NCBI GenBank assembly: GCA_944548615.1
Contig: CALYMY010000063.1
Coordinates: 1-64,000, forward strand
Length of the DNA: 64,000 bases
Direction: 5' to 3'
DNA from: Micropterix aruncella
Lineage: Eukaryota; Arthropoda; Insecta; Lepidoptera; Micropterigidae
Part shown: positions 33,113-46,230 of the stretch, in pieces
Layout: each line of letters starts with the position of its first letter
Numbering within the stretch: the stretch's first letter is position 1
Notes under the pieces: model-generated
Told to the model about the DNA's origin: nothing
What the model saw: the letters and a program-made list of their open reading frames with translations, nothing else
Database searches by the model: none
Program-made: the position numbers and the translations under genes

Positions 33113-35100
33113 GAACATAGAAATTGTTATGAATAAATGTCATTTTTCGAAAAAGACCGTGATAGAGTAAATCAAACGCGTTACGGTGTTTGGGCAGAAC
33201 GAAGGCCTTTGAAATCTCTACGAAATGGCATTTTCGAAATTTTGACATTTTGAAATTTTTTATATAAACTTTCATTTTGAACATAGAAATTGTTATGAAA
33301 AAATCACATTTTTCGAAATAAATCGAGATAGAGTAAACCTACCGCGTTGCGGTCTTTGGCGAGATCGACACCCCGCTTAAGCTCTACAAAATGGCATTTT
33401 TGAAATTTTGATATTTTGAAAATTATTATATAAACTTTCATTTTGAACTTGGAAATTATTATGAAAAAATCACATTTTTCGAAATAAATCGAGATAGAGT
33501 AAACCTAACGCGTTACGGTGTTCGGACAGAACGAAGGCCTTTGAAATCTCTACGAAATGGCATTTTCGAAATTTTGACATTTTGAATTTTTTTATATAAA
33601 CTTTCATTTTGAACATAGACATTGTTATGAAAAAATCACATTTTTCGAAATAAATTGGCTCCCGACGTTTGAGGGCTATTGCGCTAAAAGGCATCAATAG
33701 TCCTCCCTGTTTATTATTATCTAATAGAGTTTTGCTTTGCGCATCTAACGCTTCTTTTAATTTTCAAATCTGATTAATATTAACGGAATTATAGACGATT
33801 TAATATCTGTATAGGTATATTGATTTATCGATTTAACGGTTTTGTTTCCATAGTAACGAGCTCAGGCGGTGGCCCGACTCGCAATAGAATATTTATCGAT
33901 TTAACGATTTCTGTTTCTATGGTAACTTCAGCCCTCGTCATACTTGCGAAAGTTTATTTATCGATTTTACGATTTTTGTTTTCAATAGTAGCGATCCGAG
34001 CCAAGGGAGTTTTAGTATTTTTCCCGCGGCTTCGTTTAATAAATTAAATATTATATTCTTTATTTTATCATATACACACAAGCGAGGTGTCAAAAGATAG
34101 GGTTTTAGAACGCTTTTCATTTCATTGCTTCTGCTTTTTATCTCGTCTTCTTCTTCTTCTATAATTACTTTTCAATACTATTTAATCTGTGCTTTTTCAT
34201 TTTCATTTTCAGTGCCTTTGATCAACGAGAAGAGACAATATGGAGACCACAGAAATAGAAGTGCCGTTTCGGAATTTCGAAGAAATACCGGAACGAGCCA
34301 GAGATATTGCCCGCGAGGCGTTAAACGAATTAAAAGGAGTAAACAACCTACGGAAAGAGGTACGTGACAAGGACGAGGGAACTCCTCAACGGTCAACCGT
34401 AGAGACGTGAAATTTGGTATAGGCATTCCATTATGATGGCAATTACTAAGTTCCACCATGACATGGCTGCTGCACCCAGGGTTGGCTCCCGACGAGGGAA
34501 CTTCTCAATGGTCAACCGTAGAGACGTGAAATTTGGTATAGGCATTCCATTATGATGGCAATTACTAAGTTCCACTATGACATGGCTGCTGCACCCAGGG
34601 TTGGCTCCCGACGAGGGAACTCCTCAACGGTCAACCGTAGAGACGTGAAATTTGGTATAGGCATTCCATTATGATGGCAATTACTAAGTTCCACCATGAC
34701 ATGGCTGCTGCACCCAGGGTTGGCTCCCGACGAGGGAACTCCTCAACGGTCAACCGTAGAGACGTGAAATTTGGTATAGGCATTCCATTATGACGGCAAT
34801 TTCTAAGTTCCACCATGACATCGCTGCTGCACCCAGGGTTGGCTCCCGACGAGGGAACTCCTCAACGGTCAACCGTAGAGACGTGAAATTTGGTATAGGC
34901 ATTCCATTATGATGGCAATTACTAAGTTCCACCATGACATGGCTGCTGCACCCAGGGTTGGCTCCCGACGAGGGAACTCCTCAACGGTCAACCGTAGAGA
35001 CGTGAAATTTGGTATAGGCATTCCATTATGATGGCAATTACTAAGTTCCACCATGACATGGCTGCTGCACCCAGGGTTGGCTCCCGACGAGGGAACTCCT
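33113..35100 (+). repeat. HOR unit 9 (1,988 bp; 6 B copies)
   Basis: B array from 34372. It jumps from the CTTCTCAATGG marker to the ATGACGGCAATTTC marker, so the intermediate B units, including CAACGATCAACC, are missing. Confidence 0.95.
34213..34359 (+). pseudogene. Captured exon fragment, copy 9
   Basis: Intact; ATG 34240, unspliced frame ends at 34410. Confidence 0.65.
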
Positions 35101-37326
35101 GAACATAGAAATTGTTATGAATAAATGTCATTTTTCGAAAAAGACCGTGATAGAGTAAATCAAACGCGTTACGGTGTTTGGGCAGAACGAAGGCCTTTGA
35201 AATCTCTACGAAATGGCATTTTCGAAATTTTGACATTTTGAAATTTTTTATATAAACTTTCATTTTGAACATAGAAATTGTTATGAAAAAATCACATTTT
35301 TCGAAATAAATCGAGATAGAGTAAACCTACCGCGTTGCGGTCTTTGGCGAGATCGACACCCCGCTTAAGCTCTACAAAATGGCATTTTTGAAATTTTGAT
35401 ATTTTGAAAATTATTATATAAACTTTCATTTTGAACTTGGAAATTATTATGAAAAAATCACATTTTTCGAAATAAATCGAGATAGAGTAAACCTAACGCG
35501 TTACGGTGTTCGGACAGAACGAAGGCCTTTGAAATCTCTACGAAATGGCATTTTCGAAATTTTGACATTTTGAATTTTTTTATATAAACTTTCATTTTGA
35601 ACATAGACATTGTTATGAAAAAATCACATTTTTCTAAATAAATTGGCTCCCGACGTTTGAGGGCTATTGCGCTAAAAGGCATCAATAGTCCTCCCTGTTT
35701 ATTATTATCTAATAGAGTTTTGCTTTGCGCATCTAACGCTTCTTTTAATTTTCAAATCTGATTAATATTAACGGAATTATAGACGATTTAATATCTGTAT
35801 AGGTATATTGATTTATCGATTTAACGGTTTTGTTTCCATAGTAACGAGCTCAGGCGGTGGCCCGACTCGCAATAGAATATTTATCGATTTAACGATTTCT
35901 GTTTCTATGGTAACTTCAGCCCTCGTCATACTTGCGAAAGTTTATTTATCGATTTTACGATTTTTGTTTTCAATAGTAGCGATCCGAGCCAAGGGAGTTT
36001 TAGTATTTTTCCCGCGGCTTCGTTTAATAAATTAAATATTATATTCTTTATTTTATCATATACACACAAGCGAGGTGTCAAAAGATAGGGTTTTAGAACG
36101 CTTTTCAATTCATTGCTTCTGCTTTTTATCTCGTCTTCTTCTTCTTCTATAATTACTTTTCAATACTATTTAATCTGTGCTTTTTCATTTTCATTTTCAG
36201 TGCCTTTGATCAACGAGAAGAGACAATATGGAGACCACAGAAATAGAAGTGCCGTTTCGGAATTTCGAAGAAATACCGGAACGAGCCAGAGATATTGCCC
36301 GCGAGGCGTTAAACGAATTAAAAGGAGTAAACAACCTACGGAAAGAGGTACGTGACAAGGACGAGGGAACTCCTCAACGGTCAACCGTAGAGACGTGAAA
36401 TTTGGTATAGGCATTCCATTATGATGGCAATTACTAAGTTCCACCATGACATGGCTGCTGCACCCAGGGTTGGCTCCCGACGAGGGAACTTCTCAATGGT
36501 CAACCGTAGAGACGTGAAATTTGGTATAGGCATTCCATTATGATGGCAATTACTAAGTTCCACTATGACATGGCTGCTGCACCCAGGGTTGGCTCCCGAC
36601 GAGGGAACTCCTCAACGGTCAACCGTAGAGACGTGAAATTTGGTATAGGCATTCCATTATGATGGCAATTACTAAGTTCCACCATGACATGGCTGCTGCA
36701 CCCAGGGTTGGCTCCCGACGAGGGAACTCCTCAACGGTCAACCGTAGAGACGTGAAATTTGGTATAGGCATTCCATTATGATGGCAATTACTAAGTTCCA
36801 CCATGACATGGCTGCTGCACCCAGGGTTGGCTCCCGACGAGGGAACTCCTCAACGATCAACCGTAGAGACGTGAAATTTGGTATAGGCATTCCATTATGA
36901 TGGCAATTACTAAGTTCCACCATGACATGGCTGCTGCACCCAGGGTTGGCTCCCGACGAGGGAACTCCTCAACGGTCAACCATAGAGACGTGAAATTTGG
37001 TATAGGCATTCCATTATGACGGCAATTTCTAAGTTCCACCATGACATCGCTGCTGCACCCAGGGTTGGCTCCCGACGAGGGAACTCCTCAACGGTCAACC
37101 GTAGAGACGTGAAATTTGGTATAGGCATTCCATTATGATGGCAATTACTAAGTTCCACCATGACATGGCTGCTGCACCCAGGGTTGGCTCCCGACGAGGG
37201 AACTCCTCAACGGTCAACCGTAGAGACGTGAAATTTGGTATAGGCATTCCATTATGATGGCAATTACTAAGTTCCACCATGACATGGCTGCTGCACCCAG
37301 GGTTGGCTCCCGACGAGGGAACTCCT
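35101..37326 (+). repeat. HOR unit 10 (2,226 bp; even type)
   Basis: Eight B units from 36360. Even-type marks: TTTCTAAATA at 35635 and AACCATAGAG at 36982. Private change CAATTCATTG near 36107. Confidence 0.95.
36201..36347 (+). pseudogene. Captured exon fragment, copy 10
   Basis: Intact; ATG 36228, unspliced frame ends at 36398. Confidence 0.65.
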
Positions 37327-39552
37327 GAACATAGAAATTGTTATGAATAAATGTCATTTTTCGAAAAAGACCGTGATAGAGTAAATCAAACGCGTTACGG
37401 TGTTTGGGCAGAACGAAGGCCTTTGAAATCTCTACGAAATGGCATTTTCGAAATTTTGACAATTTGAAATTTTTTATATAAACTTTCATTTTGAACATAG
37501 AAATTGTTATGAAAAAAACACATTTTTCGAAATAAATCGAGATAGAGTAAACCTACCGCGTTGCGGTCTTTGGCGAGATCGACACCCCGCTTAAGCTCTA
37601 CAAAATGGCATTTTTGAAATTTTGATATTTTGAAAATTATTATATAAACTTTCATTTTGAACTTGGAAATTATTATGAAAAAATCACATTTTTCGAAATA
37701 AATCGAGATAGAGTAAACCTAACGCGTTACGGTGTTCGGACAGAACGAAGGCCTTTGAAATCTCTACGAAATGGCATTTTCGAAATTTTGACATTTTGAA
37801 TTTTTTTATATAAACTTTCATTTTGAACATAGACATTGTTATGAAAAAATCACATTTTTCGAAATAAATTGGCTCCCGACGTTTGAGGGCTATTGCGCTA
37901 AAAGGCATCAATAGTCCTCCCTGTTTATTATTATCTAATAGAGTTTTGCTTTGCGCATCTAACGCTTCTTTTAATTTTCAAATCTGATTAATATTAACGG
38001 AATTATAGACGATTTAATATCTGTATAGGTATATTGATTTATCGATTTAACGGTTTTGTTTCCATAGTAACGAGCTCAGGCGGTGGCCCGACTCGCAATA
38101 GAATATTTATCGATTTAACGATTTCTGTTTCTATGGTAACTTCAGCCCTCGTCATACTTGCGAAAGTTTATTTATCGATTTTACGATTTTTGTTTTCAAT
38201 AGTAGCGATCCGAGCCAAGGGAGTTTTAGTATTTTTCCCGCGGCTTCGTTTAATAAATTAAATATTATATTCTTTATTTTATCATATACACACAAGCGAG
38301 GTGTCAAAAGATAGGGTTTTAGAACGCTTTTCATTTCATTGCTTCTGCTTTTTATCTCGTCTTCTTCTTCTTCTATAATTACTTTTCAATACTATTTAAT
38401 CTGTGCTTTTTCATTTTCATTTTCAGTGCCTTTGATCAACGAGAAGAGACAATATGGAGACCACAGAAATAGAAGTGCCGTTTCGGAATTTCGAAGAAAT
38501 ACCGGAACGAGCCAGAGATATTGCCCGCGAGGCGTTAAACGAATTAAAAGGAGTAAACAACCTACGGAAAGAGGTACGTGACAAGGACGAGGGAACTCCT
38601 CAACGGTCAACCGTAGAGACGTGAAATTTGGTATAGGCATTCCATTATGATGGCAATTACTAAGTTCCACCATGACATGGCTGCTGCACCCAGGGTTGGC
38701 TCCCGACGAGGGAACTTCTCAATGGTCAACCGTAGAGACGTGAAATTTGGTATAGACATTCCATTATGATGGCAATTACTAAGTTCCACTATGACATGGC
38801 TGCTGCACCCAGGGTTGGCTCCCGACGAGGGAACTCCTCAACGGTCAACCGTAGAGACGTGAAATTTGGTATAGGCATTCCATTATGATGGCAATTACTA
38901 AGTTCCACCATGACATGGCTGCTGCACCCAGGGTTGGCTCCCGACGAGGGAACTCCTCAACGGTCAACCGTAGAGACGTGAAATTTGGTATAGGCATTCC
39001 ATTATGATGGCAATTACTAAGTTCCACCATGACATGGCTGCTGCACCCAGGGTTGGCTCCCGACGAGGGAACTCCTCAACGATCAACCGTAGAGACGTGA
39101 AATTTGGTTTAGGCATTCCATTATGATGGCAATTACTAAGTTCCACCATGACATGGCTGCTGCACCCAGGGTTGGCTCCCGACGAGGGAACTCCTCAACG
39201 GTCAACCGTAGAGACGTGAAATTTGGTATAGGCATTCCATTATGACGGCAATTTCTAAGTTCCACCATGACATCGCTGCTGCACCCAGGGTTGGCTCCCG
39301 ACGAGGGAACTCCTCAACGGTCAACCGTAGAGACGTGAAATTTGGTATAGGCATTCCATTATGATGGCAATTACTAAGTTCCACCATGACATGGCTGCTG
39401 CACCCAGGGTTGGCTCCCGACGAGGGAACTCCTCAACGGTCAACCGTAGAGACGTGAAATTTGGTATAGGCATTCCATTATGATGGCAATTACTAAGTTC
39501 CACCATGACATGGCTGCTGCACCCAGGGTTGGCTCCCGACGAGGGAACTCCT
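37327..39552 (+). repeat. HOR unit 11 (2,226 bp; odd type)
   Basis: Eight B units from 38586. Odd-type marks: GACAATTTG at 37462, GAAAAAAACAC at 37518, TATAGACATT at 38756. Private GGTTTAGGC near 39109. Confidence 0.95.
38427..38573 (+). pseudogene. Captured exon fragment, copy 11
   Basis: Intact; ATG 38454, unspliced frame ends at 38624. Confidence 0.65.
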
Positions 39553-41778
39553 GAACATAGAAATTGTTATGAATAAATGTCATTTTTCGAAAAAGACCGT
39601 GATAGAGTAAATCAAACGCGTTACGGTGTTTGGGCAGAACGAAGGCCTTTGAAATCTCTACGAAATGGCATTTTCGAAATTTTGACATTTTGAAATTTTT
39701 TATATAAACTTTCATTTTGAACATAGAAATTGTTATGAAAAAATCACATTTTTCGAAATAAATCGAGATAGAGTAAACCTACCGCGTTGCGGTCTTTGGC
39801 GAGATCGACACCCCGCTTAAGCTCTACAAAATGGCATTTTTGAAATTTTGATATTTTGAAAATTATTATATAAACTTTCATTTTGAACTTGGAAATTATT
39901 ATGAAAAAATCACATTTTTCGAAATAAATCGAGATAGAGTAAACCTAACGCGTTACGGTGTTCGGACAGAACGAAGGCCTTTGAAATCTCTACGAAATGG
40001 CATTTTCGAAATTTTGACATTTTGAATTTTTTTATATAAACTTTCATTTTGAACATAGACATTGTTATGAAAAAATCACATTTTTCTAAATAAATTGGCT
40101 CCCGACGTTTGAGGGCTATTGCGCTAAAAGGCATCAATAGTCCTCCCTGTTTATTATTATCTAATAGAGTTTTGCTTTGCGCATCTAACGCTTCTTTTAA
40201 TTTTCAAATCTGATTAATATTAACGGAATTATAGACGATTTAATATCTGTATAGGTATATTGATTTATCGATTTAACGGTTTTGTTTCCATAGTAACGAG
40301 CTCAGGCGGTGGCCCGACTCGCAATAGAATATTTATCGATTTAACGATTTCTGTTTCTATGGTAACTTCAGCCCTCGTCATACTTGCGAAAGTTTATTTA
40401 TCGATTTTACGATTTTTGTTTTCAATAGTAGCGATCCGAGCCAAGGGAGTTTTAGTATTTTTCCCGCGGCTTCGTTTAATAAATTAAATATTATATTCTT
40501 TATTTTATCATATACACACAAGCGAGGTGTCAAAAGATAGGGTTTTAGAACGCTTTTCATTTCATTGCTTCTGCTTTTTATCTCGTCTTCTTCTTCTTCT
40601 ATAATTACTTTTCAATACTATTTAATCTGTGCTTTTTCATTTTCATTTTCAGTGCCTTTGATCAACGAGAAGAGACAATATGGAGACCACAGAAATAGAA
40701 GTGCCGTTTCGGAATTTCGAAGAAATACCGGAACGAGCCAGAGATATTGCCCGCGAGGCGTTAAACGAATTAAAAGGAGTAAACAACCTACGGAAAGAGG
40801 TACGTGACAAGGACGAGGGAACTCCTCAACGGTCAACCGTAGAGACGTGAAATTTGGTATAGGCATTCCATTATGATGGCAATTACTAAGTTCCACCATG
40901 ACATGGCTGCTGCACCCAGGGTTGGCTCCCGACGAGGGAACTTCTCAATGGTCAACCGTAGAGACGTGAAATTTGGTATAGGCATTCCATTATGATGGCA
41001 ATTACTAAGTTCCACTATGACATGGCTGCTGCACCCAGGGTTGGCTCCCGACGAGGGAACTCCTCAACGGTCAACCGTAGAGACGTGAAATTTGGTATAG
41101 GCATTCCATTATGATGGCAATTACTAAGTTCCACCATGACATGGCTGCTGCACCCAGGGTTGGCTCCCGACGAGGGAACTCCTCAACGGTCAACCGTAGA
41201 GACGTGAAATTTGGTATAGGCATTCCATTATGATGGCAATTACTAAGTTCCACCATGACATGGCTGCTGCACCCAGGGTTGGCTCCCGACGAGGGAACTC
41301 CTCAACGATCAACCGTAGAGACGTGAAATTTGGTATAGGCATTCCATTATGATGGCAATTACTAAGTTCCACCATGACATGGCTGCTGCACCCAGGGTTG
41401 GCTCCCGACGAGGGAACTCCTCAACGGTCAACCATAGAGACGTGAAATTTGGTATAGGCATTCCATTATGACGGCAATTTCTAAGTTCCACCATGACATC
41501 GCTGCTGCACCCAGGGTTGGCTCCCGACGAGGGAACTCCTCAACGGTCAACCGTAGAGACGTGAAATTTGGTATAGGCATTCCATTATGATGGCAATTAC
41601 TAAGTTCCACCATGACATGGCTGCTGCACCCAGGGTTGGCTCCCGACGAGGGAACTCCTCAACGGTCAACCGTAGAGACGTGAAATTTGGTATAGGCATT
41701 CCATTATGATGGCAATTACTAAGTTCCACCATGACATGGCTGCTGCACCCAGGGTTGGCTCCCGACGAGGGAACTCCT
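39553..41778 (+). repeat. HOR unit 12 (2,226 bp; even type)
   Basis: Eight B units from 40812. TTTCTAAATA at 40087 and AACCATAGAG at 41434, each 4,452 bp from unit 10. Confidence 0.95.
40653..40799 (+). pseudogene. Captured exon fragment, copy 12
   Basis: Intact; ATG 40680, unspliced frame ends at 40850. Confidence 0.65.
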
Positions 41779-44004
41779 GAACATAGAAATTGTTATGAAT
41801 AAATGTCATTTTTCGAAAAAGACCGTGATAGAGTAAATCAAACGCGTTACGGTGTTTGGGCAGAACGAAGGCCTTTGAAATCTCTACGAAATGGCATTTT
41901 CGAAATTTTGACAATTTGAAATTTTTTATATAAACTTTCATTTTGAACATAGAAATTGTTATGAAAAAAACACATTTTTCGAAATAAATCGAGATAGAGT
42001 AAACCTACCGCGTTGCGGTCTTTGGCGAGATCGACACCCCGCTTAAGCTCTACAAAATGGCATTTTTGAAATTTTGATATTTTGAAAATTATTATATAAA
42101 CTTTCATTTTGAACTTGGAAATTATTATGAAAAAATCACATTTTTCGAAATAAATCGAGATAGAGTAAACCTAACGCGTTACGGTGTTCGGACAGAACGA
42201 AGGCCTTTGAAATCTCTACGAAATGGCATTTTCGAAATTTTGACATTTTGAATTTTTTTATATAAACTTTCATTTTGAACATAGACATTGTTATGAAAAA
42301 ATCACATTTTTCGAAATAAATTGGCTCCCGACGTTTGAGGGCTATTGCGCTAAAAGGCATCAATAGTCCTCCCTGTTTATTATTATCTAATAGAGTTTTG
42401 CTTTGCGCATCTAACGCTTCTTTTAATTTTCAAATCTGATTAATATTAACGGAATTATAGACGATTTAATATCTGTATAGGTATATTGATTTATCGATTT
42501 AACGGTTTTGTTTCCATAGTAACGAGCTCAGGCGGTGGCCCGACTCGCAATAGAATATTTATCGATTTAACGATTTCTGTTTCTATGGTAACTTCAGCCC
42601 TCGTCATACTTGCGAAAGTTTATTTATCGATTTTACGATTTTTGTTTTCAATAGTAGCGATCCGAGCCAAGGGAGTTTTAGTATTTTTCCCGCGGCTTCG
42701 TTTAATAAATTAAATATTATATTCTTTATTTTATCATATACACACAAGCGAGGTGTCAAAAGATAGGGTTTTAGAACGCTTTTCATTTCATTGCTTCTGC
42801 TTTTTATCTCGTCTTCTTCTTCTTCTATAATTACTTTTCAATACTATTTAATCTGTGCTTTTTCATTTTCATTTTCAGTGCCTTTGATCAACGAGAAGAG
42901 ACAATATGGAGACCACAGAAATAGAAGTGCCGTTTCGGAATTTCGAAGAAATACCGGAACGAGCCAGAGATATTGCCCGCGAGGCGTTAAACGAATTAAA
43001 AGGAGTAAACAACCTACGGAAAGAGGTACGTGACAAGGACGAGGGAACTCCTCAACGGTCAACCGTAGAGACGTGAAATTTGGTATAGGCATTCCATTAT
43101 GATGGCAATTACTAAGTTCCACCATGACATGGCTGCTGCACCCAGGGTTGGCTCCCGACGAGGGAACTTCTCAATGGTCAACCGTAGAGACGTGAAATTT
43201 GGTATAGACATTCCATTATGATGGCAATTACTAAGTTCCACTATGACATGGCTGCTGCACCCAGGGTTGGCTCCCGACGAGGGAACTCCTCAACGGTCAA
43301 CCGTAGAGACGTGAAATTTGGTATAGGCATTCCATTATGATGGCAATTACTAAGTTCCACCATGACATGGCTGCTGCACCCAGGGTTGGCTCCCGACGAG
43401 GGAACTCCTCAACGGTCAACCGTAGAGACGTGAAATTTGGTATAGGCATTCCATTATGATGGCAATTACTAAGTTCCACCATGACATGGCTGCTGCACCC
43501 AGGGTTGGCTCCCGACGAGGGAACTCCTCAACGATCAACCGTAGAGACGTGAAATTTGGTATAGGCATTCCATTATGATGGCAATTACTAAGTTCCACCA
43601 TGACATGGCTGCTGCACCCAGGGTTGGCTCCCGACGAGGGAACTCCTCAACGGTCAACCGTAGAGACGTGAAATTTGGTATAGGCATTCCATTATGACGG
43701 CAATTTCTAAGTTCCACCATGACATCGCTGCTGCACCCAGGGTTGGCTCCCGACGAGGGAACTCCTCAACGGTCAACCGTAGAGACGTGAAATTTGGTAT
43801 AGGCATTCCATTATGATGGCAATTACTAAGTTCCACCATGACATGGCTGCTGCACCCAGGGTTGGCTCCCGACGAGGGAACTCCTCAACGGTCAACCGTA
43901 GAGACGTGAAATTTGGTATAGGCATTCCATTATGATGGCAATTACTAAGTTCCACCATGACATGGCTGCTGCACCCAGGGTTGGCTCCCGACGAGGGAAC
44001 TCCT
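41779..44004 (+). repeat. HOR unit 13 (2,226 bp; odd type)
   Basis: Eight B units from 43038. GACAATTTG at 41914, GAAAAAAACAC at 41970, TATAGACATT at 43208: all three odd marks of unit 11. Confidence 0.95.
42879..43025 (+). pseudogene. Captured exon fragment, copy 13
   Basis: Intact; ATG 42906, unspliced frame ends at 43076. Confidence 0.65.
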
Positions 44005-46230
44005 GAACATAGAAATTGTTATGAATAAATGTCATTTTTCGAAAAAGACCGTGATAGAGTAAATCAAACGCGTTACGGTGTTTGGGCAGAACGAAGGCCT
44101 TTGAAATCTCTACGAAATGGCATTTTCGAAATTTTGACATTTTGAAATTTTTTATATAAACTTTCATTTTGAACATAGAAATTGTTATGAAAAAATCACA
44201 TTTTTCGAAATAAATCGAGATAGAGTAAACCTACCGCGTTGCGGTCTTTGGCGAGATCGACACCCCGCTTAAGCTCTACAAAATGGCATTTTTGAAATTT
44301 TGATATTTTGAAAATTATTATATAAACTTTCATTTTGAACTTGGAAATTATTATGAAAAAATCACATTTTTCGAAATAAATCGAGATAGAGTAAACCTAA
44401 CGCGTTACGGTGTTCGGACAGAACGAAGGCCTTTGAAATCTCTACGAAATGGCATTTTCGAAATTTTGACATTTTGAATTTTTTTATATAAACTTTCATT
44501 TTGAACATAGACATTGTTATGAAAAAATCACATTTTTCTAAATAAATTGGCTCCCGACGTTTGAGGGCTATTGCGCTAAAAGGCATCAATAGTCCTCCCT
44601 GTTTATTATTATCTAATAGAGTTTTGCTTTGCGCATCTAACGCTTCTTTTAATTTTCAAATCTGATTAATATTAACGGAATTATAGACGATTTAATATCT
44701 GTATAGGTATATTGATTTATCGATTTAACGGTTTTGTTTCCATAGTAACGAGCTCAGGCGGTGGCCCGACTCGCAATAGAATATTTATCGATTTAACGAT
44801 TTCTGTTTCTATGGTAACTTCAGCCCTCGTCATACTTGCGAAAGTTTATTTATCGATTTTACGATTTTTGTTTTCAATAGTAGCGATCCGAGCCAAGGGA
44901 GTTTTAGTATTTTTCCCGCGGCTTCGTTTAATAAATTAAATATTATATTCTTTATTTTATCATATACACACAAGCGAGGTGTCAAAAGATAGGGTTTTAG
45001 AACGCTTTTCATTTCATTGCTTCTGCTTTTTATCTCGTCTTCTTCTTCTTCTATAATTACTTTTCAATACTATTTAATCTGTGCTTTTTCATTTTCATTT
45101 TCAGTGCCTTTGATCAACGAGAAGAGACAATATGGAGACCACAGAAATAGAAGTGCCGTTTCGGAATTTCGAAGAAATACCGGAACGAGCCAGAGATATT
45201 GCCCGCGAGGCGTTAAACGAATTAAAAGGAGTAAACAACCTACGGAAAGAGGTACGTGACAAGGACGAGGGAACTCCTCAACGGTCAACCGTAGAGACGT
45301 GAAATTTGGTATAGGCATTCCATTATGATGGCAATTACTAAGTTCCACCATGACATGGCTGCTGCACCCAGGGTTGGCTCCCGACGAGGGAACTTCTCAA
45401 TGGTCAACCGTAGAGACGTGAAATTTGGTATAGGCATTCCATTATGATGGCAATTACTAAGTTCCACTATGACATGGCTGCTGCACCCAGGGTTGGCTCC
45501 CGACGAGGGAACTCCTCAACGGTCAACCGTAGAGACGTGAAATTTGGTATAGGCATTCCATTATGATGGCAATTACTAAGTTCCACCATGACATGGCTGC
45601 TGCACCCAGGGTTGGCTCCCGACGAGGGAACTCCTCAACGGTCAACCGTAGAGACGTGAAATTTGGTATAGGCATTCCATTATGATGGCAATTACTAAGT
45701 TCCACCATGACATGGCTGCTGCACCCAGGGTTGGCTCCCGACGAGGGAACTCCTCAACGATCAACCGTAGAGACGTGAAATTTGGTATAGGCATTCCATT
45801 ATGATGGCAATTACTAAGTTCCACCATGACATGGCTGCTGCACCCAGGGTTGGCTCCCGACGAGGGAACTCCTCAACGGTCAACCATAGAGACGTGAAAT
45901 TTGGTATAGGCATTCCATTATGACGGCAATTTCTAAGTTCCACCATGACATCGCTGCTGCACCCAGGGTTGGCTCCCGACGAGGGAACTCCTCAACGGTC
46001 AACCGTAGAGACGTGAAATTTGGTATAGGCATTCCATTATGATGGCAATTACTAAGTTCCACCATGACATGGCTGCTGCACCCAGGGTTGGCTCCCGACG
46101 AGGGAACTCCTCAACGGTCAACCGTAGAGACGTGAAATTTGGTATAGGCATTCCATTATGATGGCAATTACTAAGTTCCACCATGACATGGCTGCTGCAC
46201 CCAGGGTTGGCTCCCGACGAGGGAACTCCT
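44005..46230 (+). repeat. HOR unit 14 (2,226 bp; even type)
   Basis: Eight B units from 45264. TTTCTAAATA at 44539, AACCATAGAG at 45886. Confidence 0.95.
45105..45251 (+). pseudogene. Captured exon fragment, copy 14
   Basis: Intact; ATG 45132, unspliced frame ends at 45302. Confidence 0.65.
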